A DNA stretch of 64,000 nucleotides from Palsa-461 sp036844945 (GTDB lineage: Bacteria; Actinomycetota; Acidimicrobiia; Acidimicrobiales; RAAP-2): positions 1 to 64,000 of the forward strand of contig DAIUEV010000011.1 in assembly GCA_036844945.1 (NCBI GenBank). The letters run 5' to 3'. Below the pieces are notes generated by a model. It had not been told where the DNA came from. It made no database searches and saw nothing but the letters and a program-made list of their open reading frames with translations. Of this stretch, positions 8,740-17,607 are shown one piece after another. Within the stretch, counting starts at the first letter, position 1, and every line of letters begins with the position of its first letter. A program made the position numbers and the translations under genes.

Positions 8740-8856
8740 ATGGCGGAGCGGACCCGGAAGGTCGTCAAGCCGATCGCGGCGGTCCTCGGTGTCGTCGCGA
8801 CCATGGCCAGCATCTGGTGGTTCGCCCTGAAGCCACGCCGCAAGCCGAAGGACTGA
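8740..8856 (+). CDS. 38-residue single-pass membrane protein
   Basis: A short open frame encodes a basic N-terminus (MAERTRKVVK), one hydrophobic segment of about 20 residues (11-30, ending SIWWFAL) and a basic tail (KPRRKPKD). This is the layout of a small single-pass membrane protein. Support comes from the leaderless-type -10 box 7 nt upstream and the coherent hydrophobic/basic pattern. Its function is unknown. Aldehyde dehydrogenase starts 37 bp downstream, so the two may be co-transcribed. Confidence 0.55.
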   Translation: MAERTRKVVKPIAAVLGVVATMASIWWFALKPRRKPKD

Positions 8857-8893
8857 GGCCCGGCGCCCAGGCCGCGGCGGGAGCGAGACGGAT

Positions 8894-10258
8894 ATGGCCC
8901 TCATCACGCGGAACCCCGCGACCGGGAAGGTCGAGGCGGAGTTCGACGAGCACACGCCGGCCGAGGTCGACGCCCGCCTGGCCCGGGCCACCGAGGCCTT
9001 CGCCACCTACCGCCACACCACCTTCGCCGAGCGGGCGGCCTGGATGCGGGCCGCCGCCGACCTCTACGACGCCGAGCAGCCCGACCTCGCCCGGGTCCTC
9101 ACCATCGAGATGGGGAAGACCTTCGCGGCTGCGAAGGGCGAGGTGGCCAAGTGCGCGATGTGCATGCGGTGGTACGCGGAGCGGGCCGAGCAGCTGCTGG
9201 CCGAAGTCCCGGCCGAGTCGGACACCGGGACGTCGTTCACGCGGTTCGAGCCGCTTGGCCCGGTGCTCGCGGTCATGCCCTGGAACTTCCCGCTCTGGCA
9301 GGTGATCCGGTTCGCCGCGCCCGCACTCATGGCCGGCAACGTCGGGCTCCTCAAGCACGCCTCGAACGTTCCCCAGTCGGCACTCCTGATCGAGGACGTC
9401 TTCCGGCGGGCCGGGTTCCCCGACGGTGTCTTCTCCACGTTGCTCGTGGGGTCGAAGGACGTGGCCGGGATCATCGCCGACGAGCGGGTGGTGGCCGTCG
9501 CCCTGACGGGGAGCGAGGGCGCCGGCCGCAGCGTGGGCAAGGCCGCCGGCGCATCGCTCAAGAAGTGCGTCCTCGAGCTGGGTGGCTCCGATCCCTTCCT
9601 CGTGCTCTCCTCGGCCGATGTCGACCGGGCGGTCGCGGTGGCGGTGACCGCCCGGGTGCAGAACAACGGGCAGTCGTGCATCGCCGCGAAGCGGTTCGTC
9701 GTCGTCGACGCCGTGGCCGACGCCTTCGTGCCCCGTTTCGTGGACGCCATGGCGGCGCTCAAGGTGGGCGACCCGTTCGCCCCCGACACCGACGTGGGCC
9801 CGCTTGTGTCGGAGTCCCAGCGAGCCGAGGTTGCCGCCCAGGTGGACGACGCCCGGGCGAAGGGGGCCGTGGTCGCCTGTGGCGGCGACGCGGCGCCCGG
9901 CGACGGCTGGTTCTACCTTCCGACCGTGCTCACGGGCGTCACCCCGGAGATGCGCGCGTACGAGGAGGAGGTGTTCGGGCCGGTCGCGGTCGTCGAGCCG
10001 GTCACGGACCTCGACGAGGCGATCCGGGTGGCGAACCGGACGACGTTCGGGCTCGGCGCGAGCGTGTGGGCCGACGACCCCGAGGAGCAGCGGCGCTGCA
10101 TCGAGGGGATCGAAGCGGGGATGGTCTTCGTCAACGCGATGGTTGCCTCCACCCCCGAGCTCCCGTTCGGGGGGATCAAGCGCTCCGGGTACGGGCGGGA
10201 GCTCTCCGACCTCGGGATCAAGGAGTTCTGCAACGTCAAGGCCGTCCGGATCGCGTGA
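8894..10258 (+). CDS. NAD(P)-dependent aldehyde (succinate-semialdehyde type) dehydrogenase
   Basis: A 454-residue aldehyde dehydrogenase, the usual length for the SSADH-like branch. It oxidises an aldehyde to a carboxylate in the cytosol. Catalytic Cys262 is in NNGQSCIAAKR, general base Glu228 in LELGGSDPF, and the coenzyme loop in MPWNFPLWQ. PFGGIKRSGYGRE near the C-terminus is typical of succinate-semialdehyde dehydrogenases. The ATG at 8894 follows a purine-rich GGGAGCGAGA. The true substrate is inferred. The cysteine desulfurase starts 8 bp after the stop. Confidence 0.87.
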   Translation: MALITRNPATGKVEAEFDEHTPAEVDARLARATEAFATYRHTTFAERAAWMRAAADLYDAEQPDLARVLTIEMGKTFAAAKGEVAKCAMCMRWYAERAEQLLAEVPAESDTGTSFTRFEPLGPVLAVMPWNFPLWQVIRFAAPALMAGNVGLLKHASNVPQSALLIEDVFRRAGFPDGVFSTLLVGSKDVAGIIADERVVAVALTGSEGAGRSVGKAAGASLKKCVLELGGSDPFLVLSSADVDRAVAVAVTARVQNNGQSCIAAKRFVVVDAVADAFVPRFVDAMAALKVGDPFAPDTDVGPLVSESQRAEVAAQVDDARAKGAVVACGGDAAPGDGWFYLPTVLTGVTPEMRAYEEEVFGPVAVVEPVTDLDEAIRVANRTTFGLGASVWADDPEEQRRCIEGIEAGMVFVNAMVASTPELPFGGIKRSGYGRELSDLGIKEFCNVKAVRIA

Positions 10259-10265
10259 GTCACCC

Positions 10266-11611
10266 TTGAACGGGCTGTCCGGGGGCCTCTGCTACCTCGA
10301 TCACGCGGCCACCTCGCCACTCCGCCCGGAGGCGGCCGAGGCGATGGCGCCCTTCGGGGCCGACCGCTACGGCAACGCCTCGGGTGCCCACGCGATGGCC
10401 CGCGACGCGCGGACGGCCCTCGAAGAAGCGCGCGAGGTGGTCGCCGCCACGGTCGGCGCCGCGCCGTCCGAGGTGGTCTTCACCTCNNNNNNNNNNNNNN
10501 NNNNNNNNNNNNNNNNNNNNNNNNNNNNNNNNNNNNNNNNNNNNNNNNNNNNNNNNNNNNNNNNNNNNNNNNNNNNNNNNNNNNNNGCGAGGTGGTCGCC
10601 GCCACGGTCGGCGCCGCGCCGTCCGAGGTGGTCTTCACCTCAGGGGGGACCGAGGCCGACAACCTTGCCGTCTTCGGGACACTGGCCAGGTGCACCGAGG
10701 GGCACGGCCCGATCAGCGCCGTGTGCTCGTCGGTCGAGCACGCCGCCGTGCTGGCCCCGCTTCGGGCGGCGTCGCGGGGGGCGGGCGCGGTCCTCGGGGT
10801 GGGCCGGGTCCGGGTCCGCGAGGTCGGGGTCGACGCGTCCGCCCGGGTGGACCTCGACGCGCTCGACGACGCGCTCGACGACACGACTGTGCTCGTGTCG
10901 GTGATGGCCGCCAACAACGAGGTCGGGACGCTCCAGCCGCTCGACCAGGTGGCCGCCCTCGTCCGCCGGCGGGCCCCGGCGGCGGCGCTGCACACCGATG
11001 CCGTGCAGGCCGCCCCCTACCTCGACCTGCCCGCCGTCGCCGGGGGGTGCGACCTCGTGTCGCTCAGCGCCCACAAGCTCGGTGGCCCGAAGGGGGTGGG
11101 GGCGCTCGTGGTGCGGGCCCCACTTCGGCTCGCCCCGATGCTGCACGGCGGCGGTCAGGAGCAGGAGCGGCGCAGCGGGACCCACGACGTCGCCGGCATC
11201 GTCGGCTTCGCGGCGGCGGCGCGGGCCGCCGCCGAGCGGCGGGACGGGGAGGCGGCGCGGGTGGCGGGACTGCGCGACCGGTTCGCCGACCTCGTGTGCT
11301 CGGCGGTTCCCGGTGTGGTCGAGAGCGTCGCGCGCAGCGCCACGCTCCCGGGGTTCTGCCACCTCCGCTTTCTCGGGATCGAGCAGGAGGAGCTGCTCGT
11401 GCTGCTGGACCGCGCCGGTGTCTGCGCCTCGGCGGGCTCCGCCTGTGCCAGCGGGGCGGTCGAGCCGAGCCACGTGTTGCTGGCGATGGGGGTCGGATCC
11501 GAGGAGGCCCGCAGTGGGATCCGGTTCAGCCTCGGCCACACGACGACCGAGGGGGAGGTCGCCCGGGCGGCGCACGGGGTGGCCGACGCAGCGGCCCAGC
11601 TGCGGGGCTGA
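10266..11611 (+). CDS. cysteine desulfurase (IscS/NifS family), split by an assembly gap
   Basis: A PLP enzyme that abstracts sulfur from cysteine for Fe-S clusters and tRNA thiolation. The N-terminal part reads YLDHAATSP; after the gap come the PLP lysine in LSAHKLGGPKG and the active-site cysteine in SAGSACASG. A 100-N gap (10487-10586) interrupts it and the frame differs across the gap, but the 55 bases before it are repeated after it. Removing 155 bases (one copy plus the Ns) restores one 396-residue frame, normal for the family. So this is an assembly artefact, not a pseudogene. The start is probably TTG 10266. MnmA, its likely sulfur client, follows 39 bp downstream. Confidence 0.85.
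10432..10641. other. assembly gap with unmerged 55-bp overlap
   Basis: Bases 10432-10486 and 10587-10641 are identical over 55 bp and flank exactly 100 Ns (10487-10586). The round gap size and terminal duplication indicate two contigs whose ends overlap but were not merged. Confidence 0.95.
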
Positions 11612-11650
11612 ACGGCCGAGAGCCGCGCAGCCCGATGGCAGACTGCGGGC

Positions 11651-12718
11651 GTGCGGGTGCTGGTGGCCATGTCGGGCGGCGTCGACTCGTCGGTGGCGGC
11701 GGCGACGCTCCTCGAGCAGGGGCATCACATCTGCGGGGCCACGCTCAAGCTGTGGGGCGGTGCCTCGGACTCGGGGTGCTGCTCGGTCGGCGACGTCGAC
11801 GACGCACGCCGGGTCGCCCAGCAGCTCGGGATCCCGCACTACGTGTTCGACATGACCGACGCGTTCGAAGCGGCGGTCGTCGCACCCTACGTGTCGGCCC
11901 ACGCCGAGGCCCGGACCCCGAACCCCTGCATCGAGTGCAACCGGCACATCAAGTTCGCGCGGCTGCTCGAGCGGGCCGAGCGACTCGGGTTCGACGCCCT
12001 GGCCACGGGCCACCACGCCCGGGTGGTGCCCGGTCGTGACGGATCCAGCCACGAGCTCCGCCGGGGGGCCGATCCGGACAAGGACCAGTCCTACGTGCTC
12101 TCGATGCTCGGCCAGCGTGAGCTCGCTCGCCTGGTGTTACCGATCGGGGAGCTGACCAAGCGCGAGGTGCGGGCGCGGGCCGGGTTGCTCGGGCTGCGCA
12201 CCGCAGCCAAGCCGGACAGCCAGGACGTGTGCTTCATCCGCCGGGACGAGGGGAGGGAGCGGTTCCTGGCCACCCGCCTGCCGTTCCACGCCGCCTCGGT
12301 GGTCGACGCGGCCACCGGGGAGGAGCTCGGCACGGTCCCCGCCCTCGAGCTCGTCACCGTCGGACAGCGGCGGGGGCTTGACCGGGGGCCCGACGGGGCG
12401 CGCCGCTACGTGTCCTCGGTGGAGGTCGAAACCCGCAGGGTGCTGGTCGGCCGGGCCGAGGAGGTGGCCACCTCGGTGCTGGAGCTCGTGGCCGGGTCGC
12501 TGACCTGGACGTCGGTCCCGCTCCCGAGCGGGGCGGTCGCCTTGGCCCAGACCAGCGCCCACGGCCGGCCGACGAGGTGCACCCTCGAGGCGGAGCCGGC
12601 CGGGCTCCGGGTGTCGTTCGCCGAGCCGGTCCGGCCGGTCGCGCCCGGCCAGACCGTCGCGTTCTTCGACGCGGCCGACCCAGACCTCGTGCGCGGTGGG
12701 GGGATCGCAGCCCGATGA
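11651..12718 (+). CDS. mnmA: tRNA-specific 2-thiouridylase MnmA
   Basis: A 355-residue PP-loop ATPase that thiolates U34 of tRNA-Lys/Glu/Gln. The PP-loop is SGGVDSS at 8-14. Catalytic Cys93 (NPCIECN) and Cys194 (DSQDVCFIR) accept the persulfide. The central domain has TGHHARV and DPDKDQSYVL, and a C-terminal beta-barrel follows. GTG 11651 is preceded at 6 nt by CAGACT, a weak -10-like box. Adjacent to a cysteine desulfurase, it forms a sulfur-relay pair. Its stop overlaps the ligA ATG (ATGA). Confidence 0.93.
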   Translation: MRVLVAMSGGVDSSVAAATLLEQGHHICGATLKLWGGASDSGCCSVGDVDDARRVAQQLGIPHYVFDMTDAFEAAVVAPYVSAHAEARTPNPCIECNRHIKFARLLERAERLGFDALATGHHARVVPGRDGSSHELRRGADPDKDQSYVLSMLGQRELARLVLPIGELTKREVRARAGLLGLRTAAKPDSQDVCFIRRDEGRERFLATRLPFHAASVVDAATGEELGTVPALELVTVGQRRGLDRGPDGARRYVSSVEVETRRVLVGRAEEVATSVLELVAGSLTWTSVPLPSGAVALAQTSAHGRPTRCTLEAEPAGLRVSFAEPVRPVAPGQTVAFFDAADPDLVRGGGIAAR

Positions 12719-14799
12719 AGACCACCGCACCGGACGCCCGCGCGGCCGAGCTGCGGGCCGCGATCGACCATCACAACGAGCGGTACCACGTCCTCGACAG
12801 CCCGGAGATCTCCGACGCCGAGTACGACGCGCTGAAGCGGGAGCTGCTCGAGATCGAGGCTGCGCACCCCGAGCTCGCCACGCCCGACTCGCCCACCCTC
12901 ACCGTCGGTGGTGCGCCCTCGGAGCTCTTCGCCGAGGTGCGCCACGAGGTCCCGATGATGAGCCTCGACAACGCGCAGACCGAGGCCGAGCTGCGCAGTT
13001 GGGCCGACCGGCTCGTCCGGCTGGCGCCCGAGCTCGACCTCGCCACGTTGGCCTTCTGCTGCGAGCCGAAGGTGGACGGGGTGGCCATGTCCCTCACCTA
13101 CGAAGACGGCCGATTCGTGCAGGCCGCGACCCGGGGCAACGGCGTGGTCGGCGAGGACGTGACCGTCAATGTGGCCACGGTCTCGTCGGTGCCGGAGTTC
13201 CTGTCCAAGAAGACCGCCCCGTTCCCCGCCCTGCTGTTCGTCCGCGGCGAGATCTACATGCCGACGGCCGACTTCGCCGCGCTCAACGAGCGGCAGCTGG
13301 CCGCCGGGGCGAAGGTCTTCGCCAACCCGCGCAACTCGGCGGCCGGCTCACTCCGCCAGAAGGACCCGAAGATGACGGCCGACCGACCGCTCGCCTTCTG
13401 GGCGTATCAGCTCCGTGGCCCCGACGGCGGCGCGCCCGACGGATGGGCACCCGACCACCAGAGCGGCGCCCTCTCGCAGCTGGCCCGGGCCGGCTTCCCG
13501 GTGAGCCCCGACGCCGTCAAGGTCGTCGGCATCGACGCGGTGGTCGCCCGATGCGCCGAGCTCGAGGAGCGCCGGCACGACCTGCCCTATGAGATCGACG
13601 GCGTCGTGGTGAAGGTGGACGAGCTGTCCCTCCACCGGCGCCTGGGCCAGACCTCCCGGGCGCCCCGCTGGGCGATCGCCTTCAAGTTCCAGCCCGAGGA
13701 GCTGGCGACCCGCCTCCTCGACATCGAGGTGTCGATCGGGCGAACCGGACGGGCCACCCCGTTCGCCCGCCTGGCCCCGGTGTTCGTCGGGGGCTCCACG
13801 GTCCAGCTCGCCACGCTGCACAACCAGGACCAGGTGGCGGCGAAGAACGTCCGTCCGGGGGACATGGTGCTCGTCCACAAGGCGGGGGACGTGATCCCCG
13901 AGGTGGTCGGGCCGTTGCCCGGGCACCCCGACGCGCCCAAACGCCGGCGCGGCCCCTGGCACTTCCCGACGGTGTGCCCCTCCTGCGGGGGCCCGCTCGT
14001 TCGGCTGCCCGGGGAGAGCGACACCTACTGCACGAACATCGACTGCCCGGCCCAGCGGGTCCAGCGCATCGTGCACTTCGCCTCGCGCGGCGGCATGGAC
14101 ATCGAGGGCATGGGCGAGCAGCGGGTGTACCAGTTCGTGCGGGCGGGACTGATCTCGGATCCGGCCGACCTGTACGGGCTCGAGGCCGGGCCGCTCGTCG
14201 GGCTGGAGGGGCTCGGGGCGCTGTCGGTCGCCAACCTGCTCGGTGCGATCGAGGCGTCGAAGCGCCAACCGCTCAGCCGGCTGCTCGTCGCCCTCGGCAT
14301 CCGCCATGTCGGCCCGACCGTGGCCCGCGCGCTGGCGAGCGGGTTCGGCACCCTCGACGCGCTGCGCGCCGCGCCCGCCGACGCGCTGGCGGCCCTCGAC
14401 GGCGTCGGCCGGGTGATCGCCGACAGCGTCGCCGAGTTCCTCGCCAACCCGGCGAACACCCACGTGCTGGACCGGCTGGTGGCGGCGGGACTGCACACCG
14501 AGCAACCCGGGGGCGCCACCCCCGGCGTTGCCGAGGGCGGACCCGAGCAGACCCTGGCCGGGCGGTCGGTGGTGGTGACCGGCACGCTCGACGGCTACAC
14601 CCGCGAGGAGGCGGAGGCGGCGATCGTCGCCCGGGGCGGCAAGTCGCCGGGCACGGTGTCCAAGTCGACCTACGCGGTGGTCGTCGGCGAGTCCCCCGGG
14701 ACCGCCAAGCTGACCAAGGCCGAGAGCCTGGGGATCCCGATCGTGGCCGGGGAGGGCTTCGACCAGGTGCTCCAGTCCGGCGAGCTTCCGCCGACCTGA
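12715..14799 (+). CDS. ligA: NAD-dependent DNA ligase LigA
   Basis: A 694-residue bacterial ligase that seals nicks during replication and repair using NAD. Domains in order: Ia (HNERYHVLDSP), adenylation domain with nucleophile Lys119 in EPKVDG, OB fold, Cys4 zinc finger (CPSCGG ... CTNIDCPA), helix-hairpin-helix repeats (about residues 455-590), and a C-terminal BRCT domain beginning near LAGRSVVVTGTLDG. The start overlaps the mnmA stop by 4 nt. Length and all domains are normal. Confidence 0.95.
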   Translation: MKTTAPDARAAELRAAIDHHNERYHVLDSPEISDAEYDALKRELLEIEAAHPELATPDSPTLTVGGAPSELFAEVRHEVPMMSLDNAQTEAELRSWADRLVRLAPELDLATLAFCCEPKVDGVAMSLTYEDGRFVQAATRGNGVVGEDVTVNVATVSSVPEFLSKKTAPFPALLFVRGEIYMPTADFAALNERQLAAGAKVFANPRNSAAGSLRQKDPKMTADRPLAFWAYQLRGPDGGAPDGWAPDHQSGALSQLARAGFPVSPDAVKVVGIDAVVARCAELEERRHDLPYEIDGVVVKVDELSLHRRLGQTSRAPRWAIAFKFQPEELATRLLDIEVSIGRTGRATPFARLAPVFVGGSTVQLATLHNQDQVAAKNVRPGDMVLVHKAGDVIPEVVGPLPGHPDAPKRRRGPWHFPTVCPSCGGPLVRLPGESDTYCTNIDCPAQRVQRIVHFASRGGMDIEGMGEQRVYQFVRAGLISDPADLYGLEAGPLVGLEGLGALSVANLLGAIEASKRQPLSRLLVALGIRHVGPTVARALASGFGTLDALRAAPADALAALDGVGRVIADSVAEFLANPANTHVLDRLVAAGLHTEQPGGATPGVAEGGPEQTLAGRSVVVTGTLDGYTREEAEAAIVARGGKSPGTVSKSTYAVVVGESPGTAKLTKAESLGIPIVAGEGFDQVLQSGELPPT

Positions 14800-14849
14800 C
14801 GCCATGTCGGCTGGTGGGAGGCGGTCCCACTAGCCTGGTCGGCGTTCCG

Positions 14850-16793
14850 ATGCCGCTCATCACTGACGCCATCGGCCGGGTCCTCGGCGGGCGCTACCGG
14901 CTCGTCTCGCCTCTTGGAGTCGGCGCGTCGGCCCAGGTCTTCCTGGCCGAAGACGTGTCCCTTCGGCGCCACGTGGCGATCAAGCTGCTCCAGCCGGCGC
15001 TCGCCAACGACGCCGGGTTCCTCAAGCGCTTCCGGGCCGAGGCGCGCTCGGCGGCCGCGCTCAACCACCCCCACATCGCCCGGGTCTTCGACTGGGGCGA
15101 GGACGAGGGGGGCGGTCCCTATCTCGTGCTCGAGTACCTGAGCGGGGGGAGCCTGCTCGACCTCTTGGAGCGCGGCGTGCGGCTGTCGGTCGCCCAGGCG
15201 ACGAGCGTCGCCGCCCAGGCCGCCCGCGGACTCGCGCACGCCCATGCGCGCGGCCTCGTCCACCGCGACGTGAAACCGGCGAACCTGCTCTTCGACGACG
15301 AAGGCCGGGTCCGGGTGGCCGACTTCGGGGTGGCCCGCGCCCTCGCGGATGGGGCCTGGACCGAGCCGGCCGGCTCGACCGTGGGCACCGCCCGCTACGC
15401 GGCGCCCGAGCAGGCCCAGGGGCTGGCTCTCGACGGCCGGGCCGACGTCTACTCGCTCGCCCTCGTCACCTTCGAGTCGCTGACCGGCTACGTCCCCTTC
15501 GTCCTCGACACCGCCATCGGCACCTTGGCGGCCCGGATCGGGGCGCCCCTGCCTGGCCACGGCGCCCTCGGCCCGCTCCAGCCGGTGCTCTCGGCGGCGG
15601 CGTCGCCCGACCTCGCCTCCCGCCCGGACGCCGCGACCTTCGCCGGCCGCCTCGAGGCCCTGGCCACGACGCTGCCGCGGCCCCAGGCGCTCCCCCTCGC
15701 CCCCGCGCCGGCGGGGTTCAACGAGGGTCCGCCCACCGTGGCCGGCCAGCCGGCGACCGATCTTGCGACGACTGCGGCGATCGACCGCACCGGCAGCCTG
15801 CAGCAGACCCGCGTGGGGCCGGACCAGGTGTTCGACGGCGATGCGCTGGAGCCGTCACGGCCCAGGCGCACCCGCGACGCGCGTCAGGGCACGCGCCGGT
15901 GGCTACCCATCGCGATCGTCGGGGCGCTCGTGCTCGCGCTGATCGCGGGCGGGCTCGTGTTCGCCTTCGACAAGGGGGTGTTCACCCCGAGCCACCCGGT
16001 GCCGTCGATCGCCGGCGACACGGTCAGCCAGGCCGAGCACGCCCTCGCCCAGGATCACTTCACGCTGAGGAGCGGGTCGCCGGTGTCGTCGGTCAGCGTG
16101 AAGGCCGGCCACATCGTGAGCCAAGACCCCTCGGCGGGGACGAGCCTCAAGCAGGGCAGCGCGGTCACCGTGTTCCTGTCCCGGGGTCTCCCGCGTGAGA
16201 CGATCCCCTCGCTGCTCGGCCTGGGGTGCAACGGTGCCACCCGCCTGCTCGCGGTGAACCACCTGAAGGGCGTGTGTCCCCCCGGCGTGGCCGCCTACAA
16301 CAACAACGTCGGCGTCGGCCAGGTCGTCGACTGGTCGTACAACAACAAGCTCGACGCCACCCACGCCCCCTACGGCGCCACCGTGTACATCGCGCTGTCG
16401 AAGGGCCCGGTCCCGAAGACCATCCCGAACGTGCAGGGTGACACCTATGCGCAGGCGGCCGCGGCGCTCCAGCAGCTCGGGCTGAACCCCACCGAGTCGA
16501 GCGCGGCGTCGGCGACCACGCCGTCGGGCCAGGTCGACCACACCGACCCGCCGATCGGCTCCCAGGTCCCGCCCGGCTCGACGGTCACGGTCTTCGTCTC
16601 GACCGGCCCGCCGACCGTGCAGGTGCCGAACGAGAGCGGCAAGACCGTCGCCCAGGCCGAGGCCGACCTGCAGGCGAAGGGCCTGAAGGTGGGCTCGGTC
16701 TTCGGTCCGAGCCACGGACAGGTGTTCGCGAGCGTGCCCGAACCCGGGACGACCGTCCAGGAGGGCAGTTCGGTCAACCTCTACACGGACTGA
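14850..16793 (+). CDS. PASTA-domain Ser/Thr protein kinase (PknB/StkP type)
   Basis: A 647-residue membrane kinase. The cytoplasmic kinase domain spans about 16-270: ATP-binding Lys45 (VAIK), catalytic Asp140 in HRDVKPANLL, and DFG at 158-160. A proline-rich linker leads to one membrane helix (351-373). About four extracellular PASTA repeats (roughly 380-446, 447-515, 516-585, 586-647) follow, which in this family bind muropeptides or lipid II and tune cell-wall growth. ATG 14850 lies 13 nt after a TAGCCT -10 box (14831-14836). The second PASTA carries an extra cysteine pair. The cell-division genes that usually accompany pknB are absent here, so it may be a secondary paralogue. Confidence 0.9.
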   Translation: MPLITDAIGRVLGGRYRLVSPLGVGASAQVFLAEDVSLRRHVAIKLLQPALANDAGFLKRFRAEARSAAALNHPHIARVFDWGEDEGGGPYLVLEYLSGGSLLDLLERGVRLSVAQATSVAAQAARGLAHAHARGLVHRDVKPANLLFDDEGRVRVADFGVARALADGAWTEPAGSTVGTARYAAPEQAQGLALDGRADVYSLALVTFESLTGYVPFVLDTAIGTLAARIGAPLPGHGALGPLQPVLSAAASPDLASRPDAATFAGRLEALATTLPRPQALPLAPAPAGFNEGPPTVAGQPATDLATTAAIDRTGSLQQTRVGPDQVFDGDALEPSRPRRTRDARQGTRRWLPIAIVGALVLALIAGGLVFAFDKGVFTPSHPVPSIAGDTVSQAEHALAQDHFTLRSGSPVSSVSVKAGHIVSQDPSAGTSLKQGSAVTVFLSRGLPRETIPSLLGLGCNGATRLLAVNHLKGVCPPGVAAYNNNVGVGQVVDWSYNNKLDATHAPYGATVYIALSKGPVPKTIPNVQGDTYAQAAAALQQLGLNPTESSAASATTPSGQVDHTDPPIGSQVPPGSTVTVFVSTGPPTVQVPNESGKTVAQAEADLQAKGLKVGSVFGPSHGQVFASVPEPGTTVQEGSSVNLYTD

Positions 16794-16801
16794 CCCACCC
16801 C

Positions 16802-17104
16802 GTGCCCGACCGCCCCTGCGACCTGTGCGAAGCCGCGCGGATGACCGAGTGGTACCACGAGGACGACGTGTGCTGGGTCGCCGACTGCGAGATCTGCGAC
16901 GTGCCGATGGTGGTGTGGCGCGAGCACGGGGCGTCCCCGCCCGATGAGGCGCTCGAGCACATGCTGGCCCGATTGACCGAGGTGGCCGACGGGCGGTTCG
17001 GCGCCGAGGGGTGGTCGGTGGACCGGGTGATGCGGCAGATCCCCGACCACTTCCACGCCCACGCGCGCGACCCCAACTGGTGGCACCGCCGCTTCATGCG
17101 CTGA
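16802..17104 (+). CDS. small Cys/His-rich protein, HIT-like motif
   Basis: A 100-residue protein with CDLC at 6-9, Cys24, CEIC at 29-32 and a DHFHAHA stretch giving an H-x-H-x-H pattern at 83-87. The triad recalls HIT nucleotide hydrolases, and the cysteines could bind zinc, but the protein is shorter than a normal HIT domain. I do not recognise a named family. The GTG start is 8 nt after the kinase stop, so it is probably co-transcribed with it. A strong convergent terminator follows. Confidence 0.6.
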   Translation: MPDRPCDLCEAARMTEWYHEDDVCWVADCEICDVPMVVWREHGASPPDEALEHMLARLTEVADGRFGAEGWSVDRVMRQIPDHFHAHARDPNWWHRRFMR

Positions 17105-17110
17105 GCGCAT

Positions 17111-17140
17111 AGCTCGGGCCCGGCGGACCGGGCCCGAGCT
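17111..17140. terminator. perfect 13-bp bidirectional terminator hairpin
   Basis: AGCTCGGGCCCGG (17111-17123), loop CGGA, then the exact reverse complement (17128-17140). It lies between the convergent genes ending at 17104 (+) and 17140 (-). The last arm touches the stop codon of the minus gene. Confidence 0.75.
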
Positions 17141-17460
17141 CAGGAACCGGGCGGGCGGTAGTCGACCTTCTTCCCGGCGGCCCGGTCGATCTCGTCGGTC
17201 GTGAGCAGCGCGACCGTCTCGACGGTGGCGCCGCCGGCGCTGCTCACGGTGAGGGCCAGCGCGGCGGCCGACGCGTTGTCCGGGAACTCGCCGATGCAGT
17301 ACGCGTCGGTCGAGCCGAACGCGAAGTAGAGCTCCTCGAGGGAGCCGCCGGCGCTCTTCGCAGCGGCCGAGGCCGCCTCCTTGCGGGCGGTGCCGCCCTT
17401 GGCCAGCACGCCCTTCACGCCCTCGGTGGTGTAGGAGATCTTCAACAGGTACTTGGGCAT
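17140..17460 (-). CDS. GYD domain protein
   Basis: A 106-residue protein beginning MPKYLLKISYTTEG with the ferredoxin-like alpha/beta pattern and the conserved AYCIGEFPD segment of the GYD family. Its biochemical role is unknown. ATG 17460 is preceded by AAAGGGGT, a good ribosome-binding site. It appears monocistronic and ends at the strong convergent hairpin. Confidence 0.75.
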   Translation of the reverse strand: MPKYLLKISYTTEGVKGVLAKGGTARKEAASAAAKSAGGSLEELYFAFGSTDAYCIGEFPDNASAAALALTVSSAGGATVETVALLTTDEIDRAAGKKVDYRPPGS

Positions 17461-17607
17461 CGCACCCCTTTCCGACGTGGACCCGGTGTTCGACCGGACC
17501 GTTCGACCCTCTGAGTATGGAGCCCCGGGCCCCGGAGTGCTCGGGAACTCCCGGGTCCACCCCGACCAGGGGTCTCCGGGGGTTCTCGGGGCGCACGACT
17601 GCCCCGG

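Noticed and set aside
5200..9006. Very long minus-strand open frame (about 1268 codons) opposite ileS
   Set aside because: It is antisense to a clear isoleucyl-tRNA synthetase; its composition (Arg/Gly/Pro/His/Val-rich, no domains) is what high-GC third positions give on the opposite strand.
10266..11611. Cysteine desulfurase as a frameshifted pseudogene
   Set aside because: The frame change is fully explained by the 100-N gap and 55-bp duplication; removing 155 bases restores the gene.
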